Shown: one piece after another, positions 1 through 6,786 of the stretch
Layout: each line of letters begins with the position of its first letter
How positions within the stretch are numbered: the stretch's first letter is position 1
Source of the DNA: Anaerolineales bacterium
GTDB taxonomy: Bacteria; Chloroflexota; Anaerolineae; 4572-78; J111
Direction: 5' to 3'
Assembly (NCBI GenBank): GCA_012032575.1
Contig: JAAUSP010000143.1
Location: forward strand, 1-14,281
DNA: 14,281 bases
Position numbers and translations under genes: made by a program
Notes under the pieces: generated by a model
What the model was told of the DNA's origin: nothing
The model's input: the letters and a program-made list of their open reading frames with translations, nothing else
The model's database searches: none

Positions 1-348
1 ATGTGGAAGACCTCGACGCCTACCTGACGCGCCACCGGCGTTTTTATTGTCCCGCTGCGGGCTGGTGGGGGCATGCGCGTCAAAATTCTCAATGCATTGG
101 CTCAGGGCCTGCCCATTGTCTCCACCAGCCTGGGTTGCGAAGGTATTCAGGTGACTCACGGTCAGGATATTCTCATCGCCGACACCCCGGCCGAGTTTGC
201 TCAAGCTACCCTGCGGGTACTGAATGATCCTGACCTGGCCGCTCAGTTAGGGCGTAGTGGCCGGCGACTGGCCGAAACCGTATATGATTACCGGGTCGCT
301 TGCCGTCCGCTCGACGAAATTTATACCGGCTTGAGGGCGCCGGTCTAA
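1..348 (+). CDS. GT4-family glycosyltransferase, C-terminal part (5' truncated, frameshifted)
   Basis: This is the 3' end of a glycosyltransferase of the GT-B fold, GT4-like type, which would transfer a sugar from a nucleotide donor in the cytoplasm. The donor-binding half is visible: a loop reading IVPLRAGGGMRVKIL, then NALAQGLPIVST and GCEGI, the usual GT4 arrangement around the nucleotide-sugar site. A helical tail ends in DEIYTGLRAPV. The N-terminal acceptor domain lies outside the window. Bases 3-44 read VEDLDAYLTRHRRF in frame 3, and the rest reads in frame 1 from base 46. Dropping one T from the T5 run at 41-45 joins them without a gap. An in-frame ATG at 73 is internal to the conserved loop and is not the true start. 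Donor and acceptor are unknown. Confidence 0.85.
41..45 (+). other. apparent +1 frameshift in a T5 run (glycosyltransferase)
   Basis: Frame 3 carries DLDAYLTRHRRF up to this run, and frame 1 carries IVPLRAGGG after it. Frame 1 has a TGA at 25-27 and frame 3 loses all similarity after the run. Removing one T restores a continuous GT4 loop. Confidence 0.7.
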
Positions 349-364
349 CGGGGATGCCTGTAGA

Positions 365-383
365 TTCTAACTTTTTTCTAACT
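365..383 (+). promoter_or_regulatory. Pho-box-like tandem direct repeat (site A), upstream of the GT-C/BNR operon
   Basis: The 8-mer TTCTAACT occurs twice without mismatch, at 365-372 and 376-383, so the start-to-start distance is 11 bases. That is one helical turn, as in binding sites of PhoB/PhoP-type response regulators. A related octamer, GTCTAACG, lies at 343-350, exactly two further 11-base steps upstream, over the stop codon of the preceding gene. The pair is 82 bases upstream of the ATG at 465. It belongs to a set with the repeats at 9396-9414, 11633-11662 and 13721-13761. The regulator's identity is inferred. Confidence 0.55.
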
Positions 384-406
384 GACCTCATGCGCCATTC
401 ATACTA

Positions 407-435
407 TTGTGTGTTAGATTTTTCTCAGACATAAT
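407..435 (+). promoter_or_regulatory. possible sigma70-type promoter for the operon
   Basis: A CATAAT hexamer at 430-435 (5 of 6 to the -10 consensus) lies 17 bases after TTGTGT at 407-412 (3 of 6 to the -35 consensus). This would start transcription about 20-25 bases before the ATG at 465. The poor -35 would fit a promoter needing an activator, but the direct repeats at 365-383 end 46 bases before this -10, further than in classical Pho promoters. It is tentative. Confidence 0.3.
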
Positions 436-464
436 CATACTGCTGCGCACCACCCGAAATACTT

Positions 465-1969
465 ATGACTGAAAAACGAATTGCAATTTTAATATTTTTG
501 ACCCTGCTTTTTTGTTATGGTTATTTCTTCCCCCGCTGGGCCGAGTGGAATCAAAATTCACGGATGGATTTGACGCTGGCCCTGGTGGAGCAAGGGACGA
601 TCCGTATTGACGATTATTACGAGAATACCGGCGATTACGCTGTTTACGACGGGCATATCTACACCGACAAAGCCCCCGGTACTTCTCTATTAGGTACGCC
701 GACCTATTTTGTTTTCCGGCTGCTGTCCGATACGCCGCCGGTGCGGGCAATTCTCCAGCGGATGAGCAGCAGTCAGGCCTTATCGAATACTTTTAATGAG
801 GAAGGTACAGGGCTGCTGGAGCAAAAAGTTTACTTTGCCGCCGCCCTCTATGCCACCACTTTTGTGACCATTGCCTTGCCTTCGGCATTGTTGGGGGTAT
901 TGCTTTTTGGGTTTTTAGGCCGGTTGATTCAACCTGTCGCTCCCAGAGTGATGCTGGTTCTGGCCTATGGGTTGGCAACGGTGGTTTTTCCCTACTCGAC
1001 TGTTTTTTACGGTCACCAGCCCGCAGCAGTTATGCTTTTTGGGGCGTTTTATTTGCTCTATCGAATCCGCCTGCGAGAGATGAGCCAGGAGTGGTTGTGG
1101 GCGGTAGGTGGCCTGTTGGGCCTGGCCGTGTTGACCGAGTTCCCGGCCTTGTTTCCCCTCATTCTGCTGTCGCTGTATGCCTTTTGGCTGCTGGATAAAA
1201 AGTGGCAGATTATCAAGATTGGCTTGGGTGGTCTACCTTTTGCCCTGATTTTGGGCTGGTATAACTTTAGTGCGTTTGGCAGCCCTTTCGCCTCCAGCTA
1301 CAAATATCTGGGCCGCTTTCCTGAAATTTCCAACACCGGTTTTTTGGGTTTCAGCCAGCCCAGTTGGGACGCGGTCTGGGGTGTAACTTTTAGTCCTTAT
1401 CGTGGCTTGTTCTTTTGTCGCCCTTTTTATTGCTGGCGCTGCCCGGTTTTTGGTATCTTTTGACTCGCTCCTCGCTGCGCGTCTGGCGCGCCGAAACAAT
1501 TCTGTGGTTGAGCTTGCTGCTGGCCCAACTGGTGCTTCTCTCGGCCTGGTACGATTGGCGCGGCGGCTTTGCCATTGGGCCGCGCAACCTGCTCAATATT
1601 TTGCCTTTTGTGGTGCCCCCAGTGGCCGCCTGCGTATCAGTTTGGGCGGTAAAACCGCTGGGGCGCTGGTTGGTGGGAGGATTAGTGGCAATCTCATTCA
1701 TATTGGTCTGGGTTGCCTCAGTTTCCGGGCAGGAATTTCCGCCTATTGTCATTGCCAACCCCCTTGTCGAATTTTTCTGGCCCAAGTTTCTGGCGGGTGA
1801 TATTACCCGCAATCTGGGCATGGTGCTCGGTTTAGCCCGCTGGTATAGTTTATTACCTGTTATTGTGGTTTTAGGAGGCGTATTTTGGCTAGCGCAAAGG
1901 AATGGACGGTTGCAAGAGCGACCCCACTTTCAAAAAGTAGATCCGGCGTCAGCGCCCTTGTCGAGATAG
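465..1969 (+). CDS. polytopic GT-C-type glycosyltransferase-like membrane protein (frameshifted)
   Basis: This large integral membrane protein has about ten hydrophobic helices and a GT-C-like organisation. GT-C enzymes use polyprenyl-phosphate sugars and glycosylate substrates on the outer face of the membrane. After a first helix (about residues 5-24) comes a long outer loop with an acidic patch (IDDYYENTGD) and the stretch GHIYTDKAPGTSLLGTPTY, a pattern I recognise from Chloroflexota GT-39/PMT-like proteins. Further helices lead to a conserved SPYRGLFF segment. The frame starting at 465 ends at 1463 with an implausible Cys/Arg-rich tail, while another frame continues with LSPFLLLALPGFWYLL to a TAG at 1967-1969. 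Adding one T to the T4 run at 1413-1416 gives SPYRGLFFLSPFLLL and a protein of about 502 residues. No clear ribosome site precedes the ATG. The sugar and acceptor are unknown. Confidence 0.72.
1413..1416 (+). other. apparent -1 frameshift in a T4 run (GT-C gene)
   Basis: SPYRGLFF is encoded in frame 3 up to this run, and LSPFLLLALPGFWYLL in frame 2 directly after it. One extra T makes them continuous within a hydrophobic helix. Without it the protein ends at 1463 in CRPFYCWRCPVFGIF, which is unlike the rest of the family. Confidence 0.8.
1873..1878 (+). promoter_or_regulatory. strong ribosome binding site fixing a TTG start
   Basis: A perfect AGGAGG lies six bases before the TTG at 1885, inside the end of the upstream gene. 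It makes this rare start credible. No ATG or GTG in the same frame is available before 2101, well inside the conserved first outer loop. Confidence 0.75.
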
Positions 1970-3591
1970 CTGCGGTATCCCTGCTGCTGCTGGTCGTCAC
2001 CTCGCTGCCTTACCTGTACGGGTATTTCTCAGCGCCGGCCGACCGCTGGTTTAGCGGGATTATCTTTAATGTCCACGATACGGCTCAGTATCTTTCGTGG
2101 ATGCGCGAGTCGGGTGACCGTTTCTTTATTGATAACCGTCTCACTTCTGAAGCCAATACAGCGGTATTTGTCAACCTGCATTGGTGGATTCCAGGTCGGG
2201 TAGCAGCCTGGTTGGGCCTGTCGCTCGATCAGGTTTACCAGTTGTTTCGGATTTTATCGGTGCCGGTTTATGTCGGCTCGGTTTATTGGTTGTGCGGTCT
2301 GTTTTTCAATGACCCGCGCCGGCAGCGTTTTGCTTTTTGGCTGGCAACCTTGGCCTCAGGCCTGGGTTGGATTTGGGTGATAGACAAATATCTCAATCGC
2401 CTGCCTGATTTACGCTGGCCTCATGACGTTTACACCACACCGGGAAACTCGCTGTGGGTCATGCTGGCTTCACCCCATTTGACTTTGGCCCTAGCTTTGA
2501 CTGGCCTGGTTTTGGGACTGGCTTGGTATGCTCATCACCGCCGTCAATTTATTTTAAGTTTGGCAGCAGCAGGAGTGGCTCTTTTTTTGGGGCTGGGCCA
2601 TATTTACGACCTTGTGACGGTATGGGCGGTGCTGGGTATGTATGGGGCGCTGCTGACTTTACGCGATGGTTTTCGCTGGCGCAACTTGTTGAGCCTGGGG
2701 GTGGTTGTGGTTGTATCTGCGCCGGCGGCCCTTTATTTTGGCTGGGTTTCGTCGTCGGCCAATCCGTTATGGAAACAGGCTCTGTCTCAATACGATAACC
2801 TGGGGGCCTTCCTGCCTTCGCCACTACATCTCTTGATTTTGGTGGGTATTCCGTTTTTCTTGGCTCTGGGTGGTTTTGGGCAAGGTCTCAAGGTCAATTT
2901 CTGGCGGACTGCCTCTAACCGTGATCTCTTTCTCAAAGCCTGGTTTGTAGCCAACCTGATTGCTATGCATATCCCATCAAGGTTTCAGGTGATGTTGCTG
3001 ACCGGCTTTCAATTTGTGCTGGCTATCCTGGCCACCGATTTTATCTTTGAGCGGGTGATCCCCTGGGTGGGAACGTTAAATATTAAAACGTTAAACGTTG
3101 AACGAGTCAGGCAGTGGTTGCCGGCGCTGATCTTATTAGCTGTTCTGCCGGCCAACCTCTATCTGCTGGTCTGGCGCTTTGTTGATTTGGGGCGTTACGA
3201 ATATCCCTATTACCTGCGCCGCGATGATGTAGCAGCGATGCGTTGGCTCGAAGCCAATGCAAGCCGGGATGAGGTGGTCTTAAGCGCCTTTACCACCGGT
3301 CACTATCTGCCCGGCATGACCGGCATGCGTCCCTTTTTATCTAACGCCGTTATGACGATTGACTTCAACCACAAAGAGAGTCTGGTCAAGCGCTTTTTTG
3401 CTGTGGAAACTATCGACGCTGAGCGGTGCGATTTTTTGACCGATTACAAAATTAACTACCTGCTCTATGGCGATGCCGAGCAGGCGGAAGGCCCGTATGA
3501 TCCGGCCGGCAGTAACCTGTTTCAGCGGGTTTTTGCCGGCGAACAAACCGAAGTTTATAAAGTGAACGCAGCATGTCATTTACTGCCTTAA
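1885..3591 (+). CDS. polytopic membrane protein, putative GT-C-like glycosyltransferase
   Basis: The product has 568 residues. A cytoplasmic stretch of about 27 residues is followed by roughly ten hydrophobic helices and a soluble C-terminal domain from about residue 440. The first outer loop carries the acidic segment NVHDTAQYLSWMRES, in the place where GT-C enzymes keep the catalytic Asp. The later loop GNSLWVMLASPHLTLALAL and the C-terminal domain (YEYPYYLRRDDVAAMRWL, then a strand-rich end reading FAGEQTEVYKV) resemble large Chloroflexota membrane proteins usually left as hypothetical. The start is TTG with a perfect AGGAGG six bases upstream, so the gene overlaps the preceding one by 85 bases, which suggests translational coupling. 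Its neighbour is also GT-C-like, so the pair may act on the same lipid-linked substrate. The enzymatic role is inferred from topology and context only. Confidence 0.7.
   Translation: MASAKEWTVARATPLSKSRSGVSALVEIAAVSLLLLVVTSLPYLYGYFSAPADRWFSGIIFNVHDTAQYLSWMRESGDRFFIDNRLTSEANTAVFVNLHWWIPGRVAAWLGLSLDQVYQLFRILSVPVYVGSVYWLCGLFFNDPRRQRFAFWLATLASGLGWIWVIDKYLNRLPDLRWPHDVYTTPGNSLWVMLASPHLTLALALTGLVLGLAWYAHHRRQFILSLAAAGVALFLGLGHIYDLVTVWAVLGMYGALLTLRDGFRWRNLLSLGVVVVVSAPAALYFGWVSSSANPLWKQALSQYDNLGAFLPSPLHLLILVGIPFFLALGGFGQGLKVNFWRTASNRDLFLKAWFVANLIAMHIPSRFQVMLLTGFQFVLAILATDFIFERVIPWVGTLNIKTLNVERVRQWLPALILLAVLPANLYLLVWRFVDLGRYEYPYYLRRDDVAAMRWLEANASRDEVVLSAFTTGHYLPGMTGMRPFLSNAVMTIDFNHKESLVKRFFAVETIDAERCDFLTDYKINYLLYGDAEQAEGPYDPAGSNLFQRVFAGEQTEVYKVNAACHLLP
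3072..3107 (+). repeat. heptamer tandem repeat inside a coding region
   Basis: Degenerate seven-base units follow one another: AACGTTA (3072-3078), AATATTA (3079-3085), one A, AACGTTA (3087-3093), AACGTTG (3094-3100), AACGAGT (3101-3107). They encode a short hydrophilic segment, NIKTLNVERV, between two membrane helices, so expansion would be tolerated in a loop. The repeat is A/T-richer than the flanking gene. Confidence 0.6.
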
Positions 3592-5153
3592 GACCTTATC
3601 TCTTTATTTGCCTGGGAGGGGTGCTGCTCCTGCTGGCGTTGGCTGGGCCGTCCAGAACTTCCCCGGTTTTGGCGCAGGCCCCGATTATCTGGTCGCCGCC
3701 AGTCATTATTTCTGAGCAGGACCGTTTTAATTGGTTTGCCGATATTGCTATTGACAATATTGGCCGGCCGCATGTCATCTGGGATGGTTCCTTAAGCGAA
3801 GCCGATAAAGCGCTTTATCCCGACCAAACTCTTAGTTTACTGATGTATTCTCGGCTAGAGGGAGATACATGGCTGCCACCGCTAGATATTAATGTTATTT
3901 TTCAAGAGTTGGGTGGCGGTCATATTTACCGTGGCGCTCTCACCGCTGATCCAAACGGCAATCTATTTGCCTTGTATGAAGGTCATCTAATCCAGGCTCC
4001 GGCAAATCTAGCCGGGGATTCAGCTATTCATTGGTCCCAACCCAACCTGTTAAGCCGAGGAGCTATTTATATGGGCTCTAGCATGGCTGACCCCAACGGA
4101 GTATTGCATGTTCTGTACGATCAGGAAACCAAACTGGATAAATCTATTGACCAGAGATTAACTCTGTTTGGGGAAGCCCCTCCCGCTTTTCTGGCAGAAA
4201 TTTTTTATCGCCGTTCAGTTGATGGTGGTAAAACTTGGTCGGAACCCCTCAATATGTCTCGCACCCAGGTGGGTGAACACCGGGAAAAAATAAAAATGGA
4301 CTCGCGCGGGGTGATCTATGCGGCCTGGGATGAGGGCTGGGACCGTTTGACGGAGTATGGGGAGCGGGAGCAGGGTATCTTGAGAATCTCTCGTGATGGG
4401 GGTGAAACCTGGTCGCCGAAAATTACCTTTGCCTACCCGGAGCGAACCAATGCCCAGTTTACGTCCACCGGCGATGGCCGAGGTGGTGTTTTAGCGGTTT
4501 GGCGGGCGCTGACTCGGGATGAAATTTTTTATAGTTGGTCGGTGGATGACGGCGCTACCTGGAGTGCGCCCCAGTCGATTCCCAATATTTTGGCCCGTGA
4601 ATGGAATGAAACCCGATTTGATAGTTATGACCTGGTGGCCGATAGTGGCGGGGTGATGCACCTGGTTGTGGTAGGCCGCCCCAGCCTTACGCAACCCAGC
4701 CGAGTTTATCATCTAAGTTGGAATGGCCGCAGTTGGTCTGAACCCCTGTTGGTCCACGAGGGAGAGGGTTGGCCGGAGTGGCCGCGCGTTGTAAGCAGTC
4801 AGGGCAATCGCTTGCACCTGGTTTGGTTTGTGCGGAACCGGCTGGAAACTGATCGTCGCAGCCTTTATCAAATCTGGTATAGTAGCGCTATTACTGCCGC
4901 ACCGGCCCAACCACTGCCGCCTACCCCTACCCCTACGCCCACGCAAACCTCTACGCCTGCACCTGTGGTTGTCTTTACCCCTACCCCGGTTAAGATACCC
5001 ATTTCGCCGGGGGAAATGGAGCATGCTAGCCAAATTAGAAAAAACCTGATGCGAGAAAGCGATGACTTGTTGTTGCTACTTCAGGCGTTGATGCCGCTAA
5101 TAATTGTGCTGATTGGCCTGGGGATGGGCTGGCATTACTGGCAGGGGAGGTAA
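3573..5153 (+). CDS. exported, C-terminally anchored BNR/sialidase-fold beta-propeller protein (first of a tandem pair)
   Basis: The 526-residue product has a Sec-type signal (hydrophobic core about residues 8-26, likely cut near VLAQA), a propeller domain from about residue 38 to 440, a Pro/Thr-rich linker (about 447-475, TPTPTPTQTSTPAP) and a C-terminal membrane helix (about 500-520) ending in WHYWQGR. Asp-box (BNR) motifs are at 215-222 (SVDGGKTW), 273-280 (SRDGGETW) and 323-330 (SVDDGATW), plus degenerate copies such as DGSLSEAD. These motifs define sialidase-type propellers. I see no FRIP motif or clear arginine triad, so sialidase activity is not supported, and glycan binding or another extracellular role is equally possible. 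The ATG overlaps the upstream stop by 19 bases, implying coupled translation. The next gene is a clear paralogue. Confidence 0.82.
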   Translation: MSFTALRPYLFICLGGVLLLLALAGPSRTSPVLAQAPIIWSPPVIISEQDRFNWFADIAIDNIGRPHVIWDGSLSEADKALYPDQTLSLLMYSRLEGDTWLPPLDINVIFQELGGGHIYRGALTADPNGNLFALYEGHLIQAPANLAGDSAIHWSQPNLLSRGAIYMGSSMADPNGVLHVLYDQETKLDKSIDQRLTLFGEAPPAFLAEIFYRRSVDGGKTWSEPLNMSRTQVGEHREKIKMDSRGVIYAAWDEGWDRLTEYGEREQGILRISRDGGETWSPKITFAYPERTNAQFTSTGDGRGGVLAVWRALTRDEIFYSWSVDDGATWSAPQSIPNILAREWNETRFDSYDLVADSGGVMHLVVVGRPSLTQPSRVYHLSWNGRSWSEPLLVHEGEGWPEWPRVVSSQGNRLHLVWFVRNRLETDRRSLYQIWYSSAITAAPAQPLPPTPTPTPTQTSTPAPVVVFTPTPVKIPISPGEMEHASQIRKNLMRESDDLLLLLQALMPLIIVLIGLGMGWHYWQGR

Positions 5154-5162
5154 TAAAAGACT

Positions 5163-6698
5163 GTGCAGAGGATAAGTTTATTAGTGATTTTGGGCGGATT
5201 GCTGTTGGGGGTAACAAATTGGCTGGGGCTCGCGGCCTACGCCCAATCACCGACGGTCTGGTCAACACCGGTGACAATCTCCGATCCGGATACCTTCAAC
5301 TGGTTCGCCGATATCGCCGTTGATAATGAAGGCGTTCCTCATGTAGTTTGGGATGGCGGCTTGACGCTTGAAGAGAAACTGTACCATCCTAAACAGTCCA
5401 TACCTTTATTGATGTATAGCCAATTGGCCGGCTCAACGTGGACAAAACCGTATGATATTGTAGCTACTACGGCTGAAGAGGAAACGAACATCGAGAATGT
5501 TTATCAGCCCACCCTGGTGTCGGATCAGATGGGCAAATTATGGTTGTGGTATGGGGGGAACCTGCGCCGGGTGCCAGCGCGACAGGCCGGCAATTCAGCC
5601 GCTGATTGGTCATCCCCGTTCCCGGTCAGTCGCGGGGTGAGCTTTTCGGGCAATATTTATCTTGATAATAAAGCAGTATTACATGGTCTGTATGATCAAG
5701 AAGCACCTATCGTCAGGGATGAGTTTGGGTTATCTGCCGGCCCCAAAAAAGATTTTGCTGATATTTTTTATCGCCGTTCTCTTGATATGGGTAAAACTTG
5801 GTCAGCCCCGGTTAACCTTTCCAAAACCATTGCCGCAGAGTCGCGCAGTAACTTGGAAGTGGATACGCGGGGGGTGCTCTACCTTACCTGGGATGAAGGA
5901 TTTGATCGCCTAACCAGAACCGGTAAACCGGAACAGAGCATCTTGGTTGTGTCCCATGATGGAGGCAATTCCTGGTCGCCCAAAACCACCTTTGCTTACC
6001 CCGAACAAAGTAACGTCCAATTGGCCGCATTGGGCGATGGTCAGGGCAATGTGCTGGCTGTGTGGCGAACTACCACCCGGCGAGAGATTTTTTACAGTTG
6101 GTCTACGGACGACGGAGTATCGTGGGGAATTCCCAAAACTATTCCCAATCTCTTTGCCCGCCCCTGGGAGGAATTAACCTTTGATGGTTACGATCTGGCA
6201 GTTGACAGCGACAGAGACATTCATCTGGTAGCAGTAGGGCGGCAGCGCGCTAACCGTCCGGCCAGCCATCTCTACCATCTAACCTGGGACGGCAAAGAAT
6301 GGTCGGTACCGGAAGTAGTTTACGATGGCCCGGGCTGGCCGGAGTACCCCCGCTTGACCATTAGCCAGGGTAATAAATTGCATCTGGTTTGGTTTGTGCG
6401 TGATGAGCTTAAATTGACTCCTTACAGCCGTTATCAAATCTGGTATAGCAGTGCTGTAACGGCTGCTTCCGCCCGGCCCCTCGCGGCGACGCCTACTCCA
6501 ACTGCCATACCTGCCCCCGTTGTAGCCAGCGTTAGTATCACTGCCCCGATTCTGCTACAGCCCTTGGTAAGTGAAGATGAGGTTGAGGCCGTCCGAGGTA
6601 CAGGTATTGACTTTGAATTAGATGCTGACGCAGGGGAAAGTTTAAATACCCTCCTTGTTGCCAGTTTGGCTCCTTTGGCGCTTATTATTTTGCTTTAA
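5163..6698 (+). CDS. exported BNR/sialidase-fold beta-propeller protein, paralogue of the preceding gene (C-terminal frameshift likely)
   Basis: It starts at a GTG with GGGGAGG about 12 bases upstream and nine bases after the previous stop. The signal peptide is MQRISLLVILGGLLLG, with probable cleavage after AYA. Asp boxes are at 206-213 (SLDMGKTW), 264-271 (SHDGGNSW) and 314-321 (STDDGVSW). Whole blocks match the upstream paralogue, including FNWFADIA(I/V)DN, IFYRRS, TFAYPE and YQIWYSSA(I/V)TAA, so this is a tandem duplication. A shorter Pro/Thr linker and acidic stretch precede the C-terminal helix. As read, the protein stops at 6698 inside that helix (LALIILL). One extra T in the T4 run at 6688-6691 extends it as FALIVWQRYIAHRL to a TAG at 6731-6733, matching the paralogue's anchor and aromatic/basic tail. 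The true length is then about 523 residues. The ligand is unknown. Confidence 0.8.
   Translation: MQRISLLVILGGLLLGVTNWLGLAAYAQSPTVWSTPVTISDPDTFNWFADIAVDNEGVPHVVWDGGLTLEEKLYHPKQSIPLLMYSQLAGSTWTKPYDIVATTAEEETNIENVYQPTLVSDQMGKLWLWYGGNLRRVPARQAGNSAADWSSPFPVSRGVSFSGNIYLDNKAVLHGLYDQEAPIVRDEFGLSAGPKKDFADIFYRRSLDMGKTWSAPVNLSKTIAAESRSNLEVDTRGVLYLTWDEGFDRLTRTGKPEQSILVVSHDGGNSWSPKTTFAYPEQSNVQLAALGDGQGNVLAVWRTTTRREIFYSWSTDDGVSWGIPKTIPNLFARPWEELTFDGYDLAVDSDRDIHLVAVGRQRANRPASHLYHLTWDGKEWSVPEVVYDGPGWPEYPRLTISQGNKLHLVWFVRDELKLTPYSRYQIWYSSAVTAASARPLAATPTPTAIPAPVVASVSITAPILLQPLVSEDEVEAVRGTGIDFELDADAGESLNTLLVASLAPLALIILL
6688..6691 (+). other. apparent -1 frameshift in a T4 run (second BNR gene)
   Basis: Adding one T continues the anchor as IIFALIVWQRYIAHRL to 6733. 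The upstream paralogue ends its anchor in a similar basic/aromatic tail (GWHYWQGR). As read, the helix is cut short and has no cytoplasmic stop-transfer residues. Confidence 0.7.
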
Positions 6699-6775
6699 TT
6701 GTCTGGCAACGCTATATCGCCCACCGTTTATAGCTGTTAATCAAATAAACCGTCTTCCACCGCACCATTTTACTA

Positions 6776-6779
6776 CGAG
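6776..6779 (+). promoter_or_regulatory. ribosome binding site fixing the start of the spermidine-synthase-like gene
   Basis: GAGG lies seven bases before the ATG at 6787. The open frame extends back to a TTG at 6655, but that part overlaps the preceding gene and reads as an implausible mix, so 6787 is the start. Confidence 0.65.
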
Positions 6780-6786
6780 GTATATC

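Noticed and set aside
1402..1800. Open frame in the + strand overlapping both pieces of the GT-C gene
   Set aside because: It is an out-of-frame shadow. The neighbouring frame encodes the conserved hydrophobic helices that continue the SPYRGLFF segment.
1390..1821. Antisense open frame of about 143 residues
   Set aside because: It lies opposite the GT-C gene, has no recognisable domain, and the sense strand carries clear membrane helices there.
4919..4990. C/T-rich short repeats (CCTACC-like) as a possible minisatellite or regulatory site
   Set aside because: They are the codons of the TPTP linker, whose protein-level repetition explains the DNA pattern.
4713..5033. Antisense open frame rich in Arg and Gly
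   Set aside because: It is the complement of the Pro/Thr-linker and propeller coding sequence, and its composition follows from the C-rich repeats on the sense strand.
3573..6698. The two BNR genes as true exo-alpha-sialidases
   Set aside because: Asp boxes show a propeller fold only. I see no FRIP motif or clear Arg triad, and no sialic-acid catabolism or transport genes nearby.
6655..6786. Open frame upstream of 6787 that would extend the spermidine-synthase-like protein by 44 residues
   Set aside because: It overlaps the C-terminal anchor of the BNR gene in another frame, lacks family similarity, and a GAGG ribosome site sits just before the ATG at 6787.
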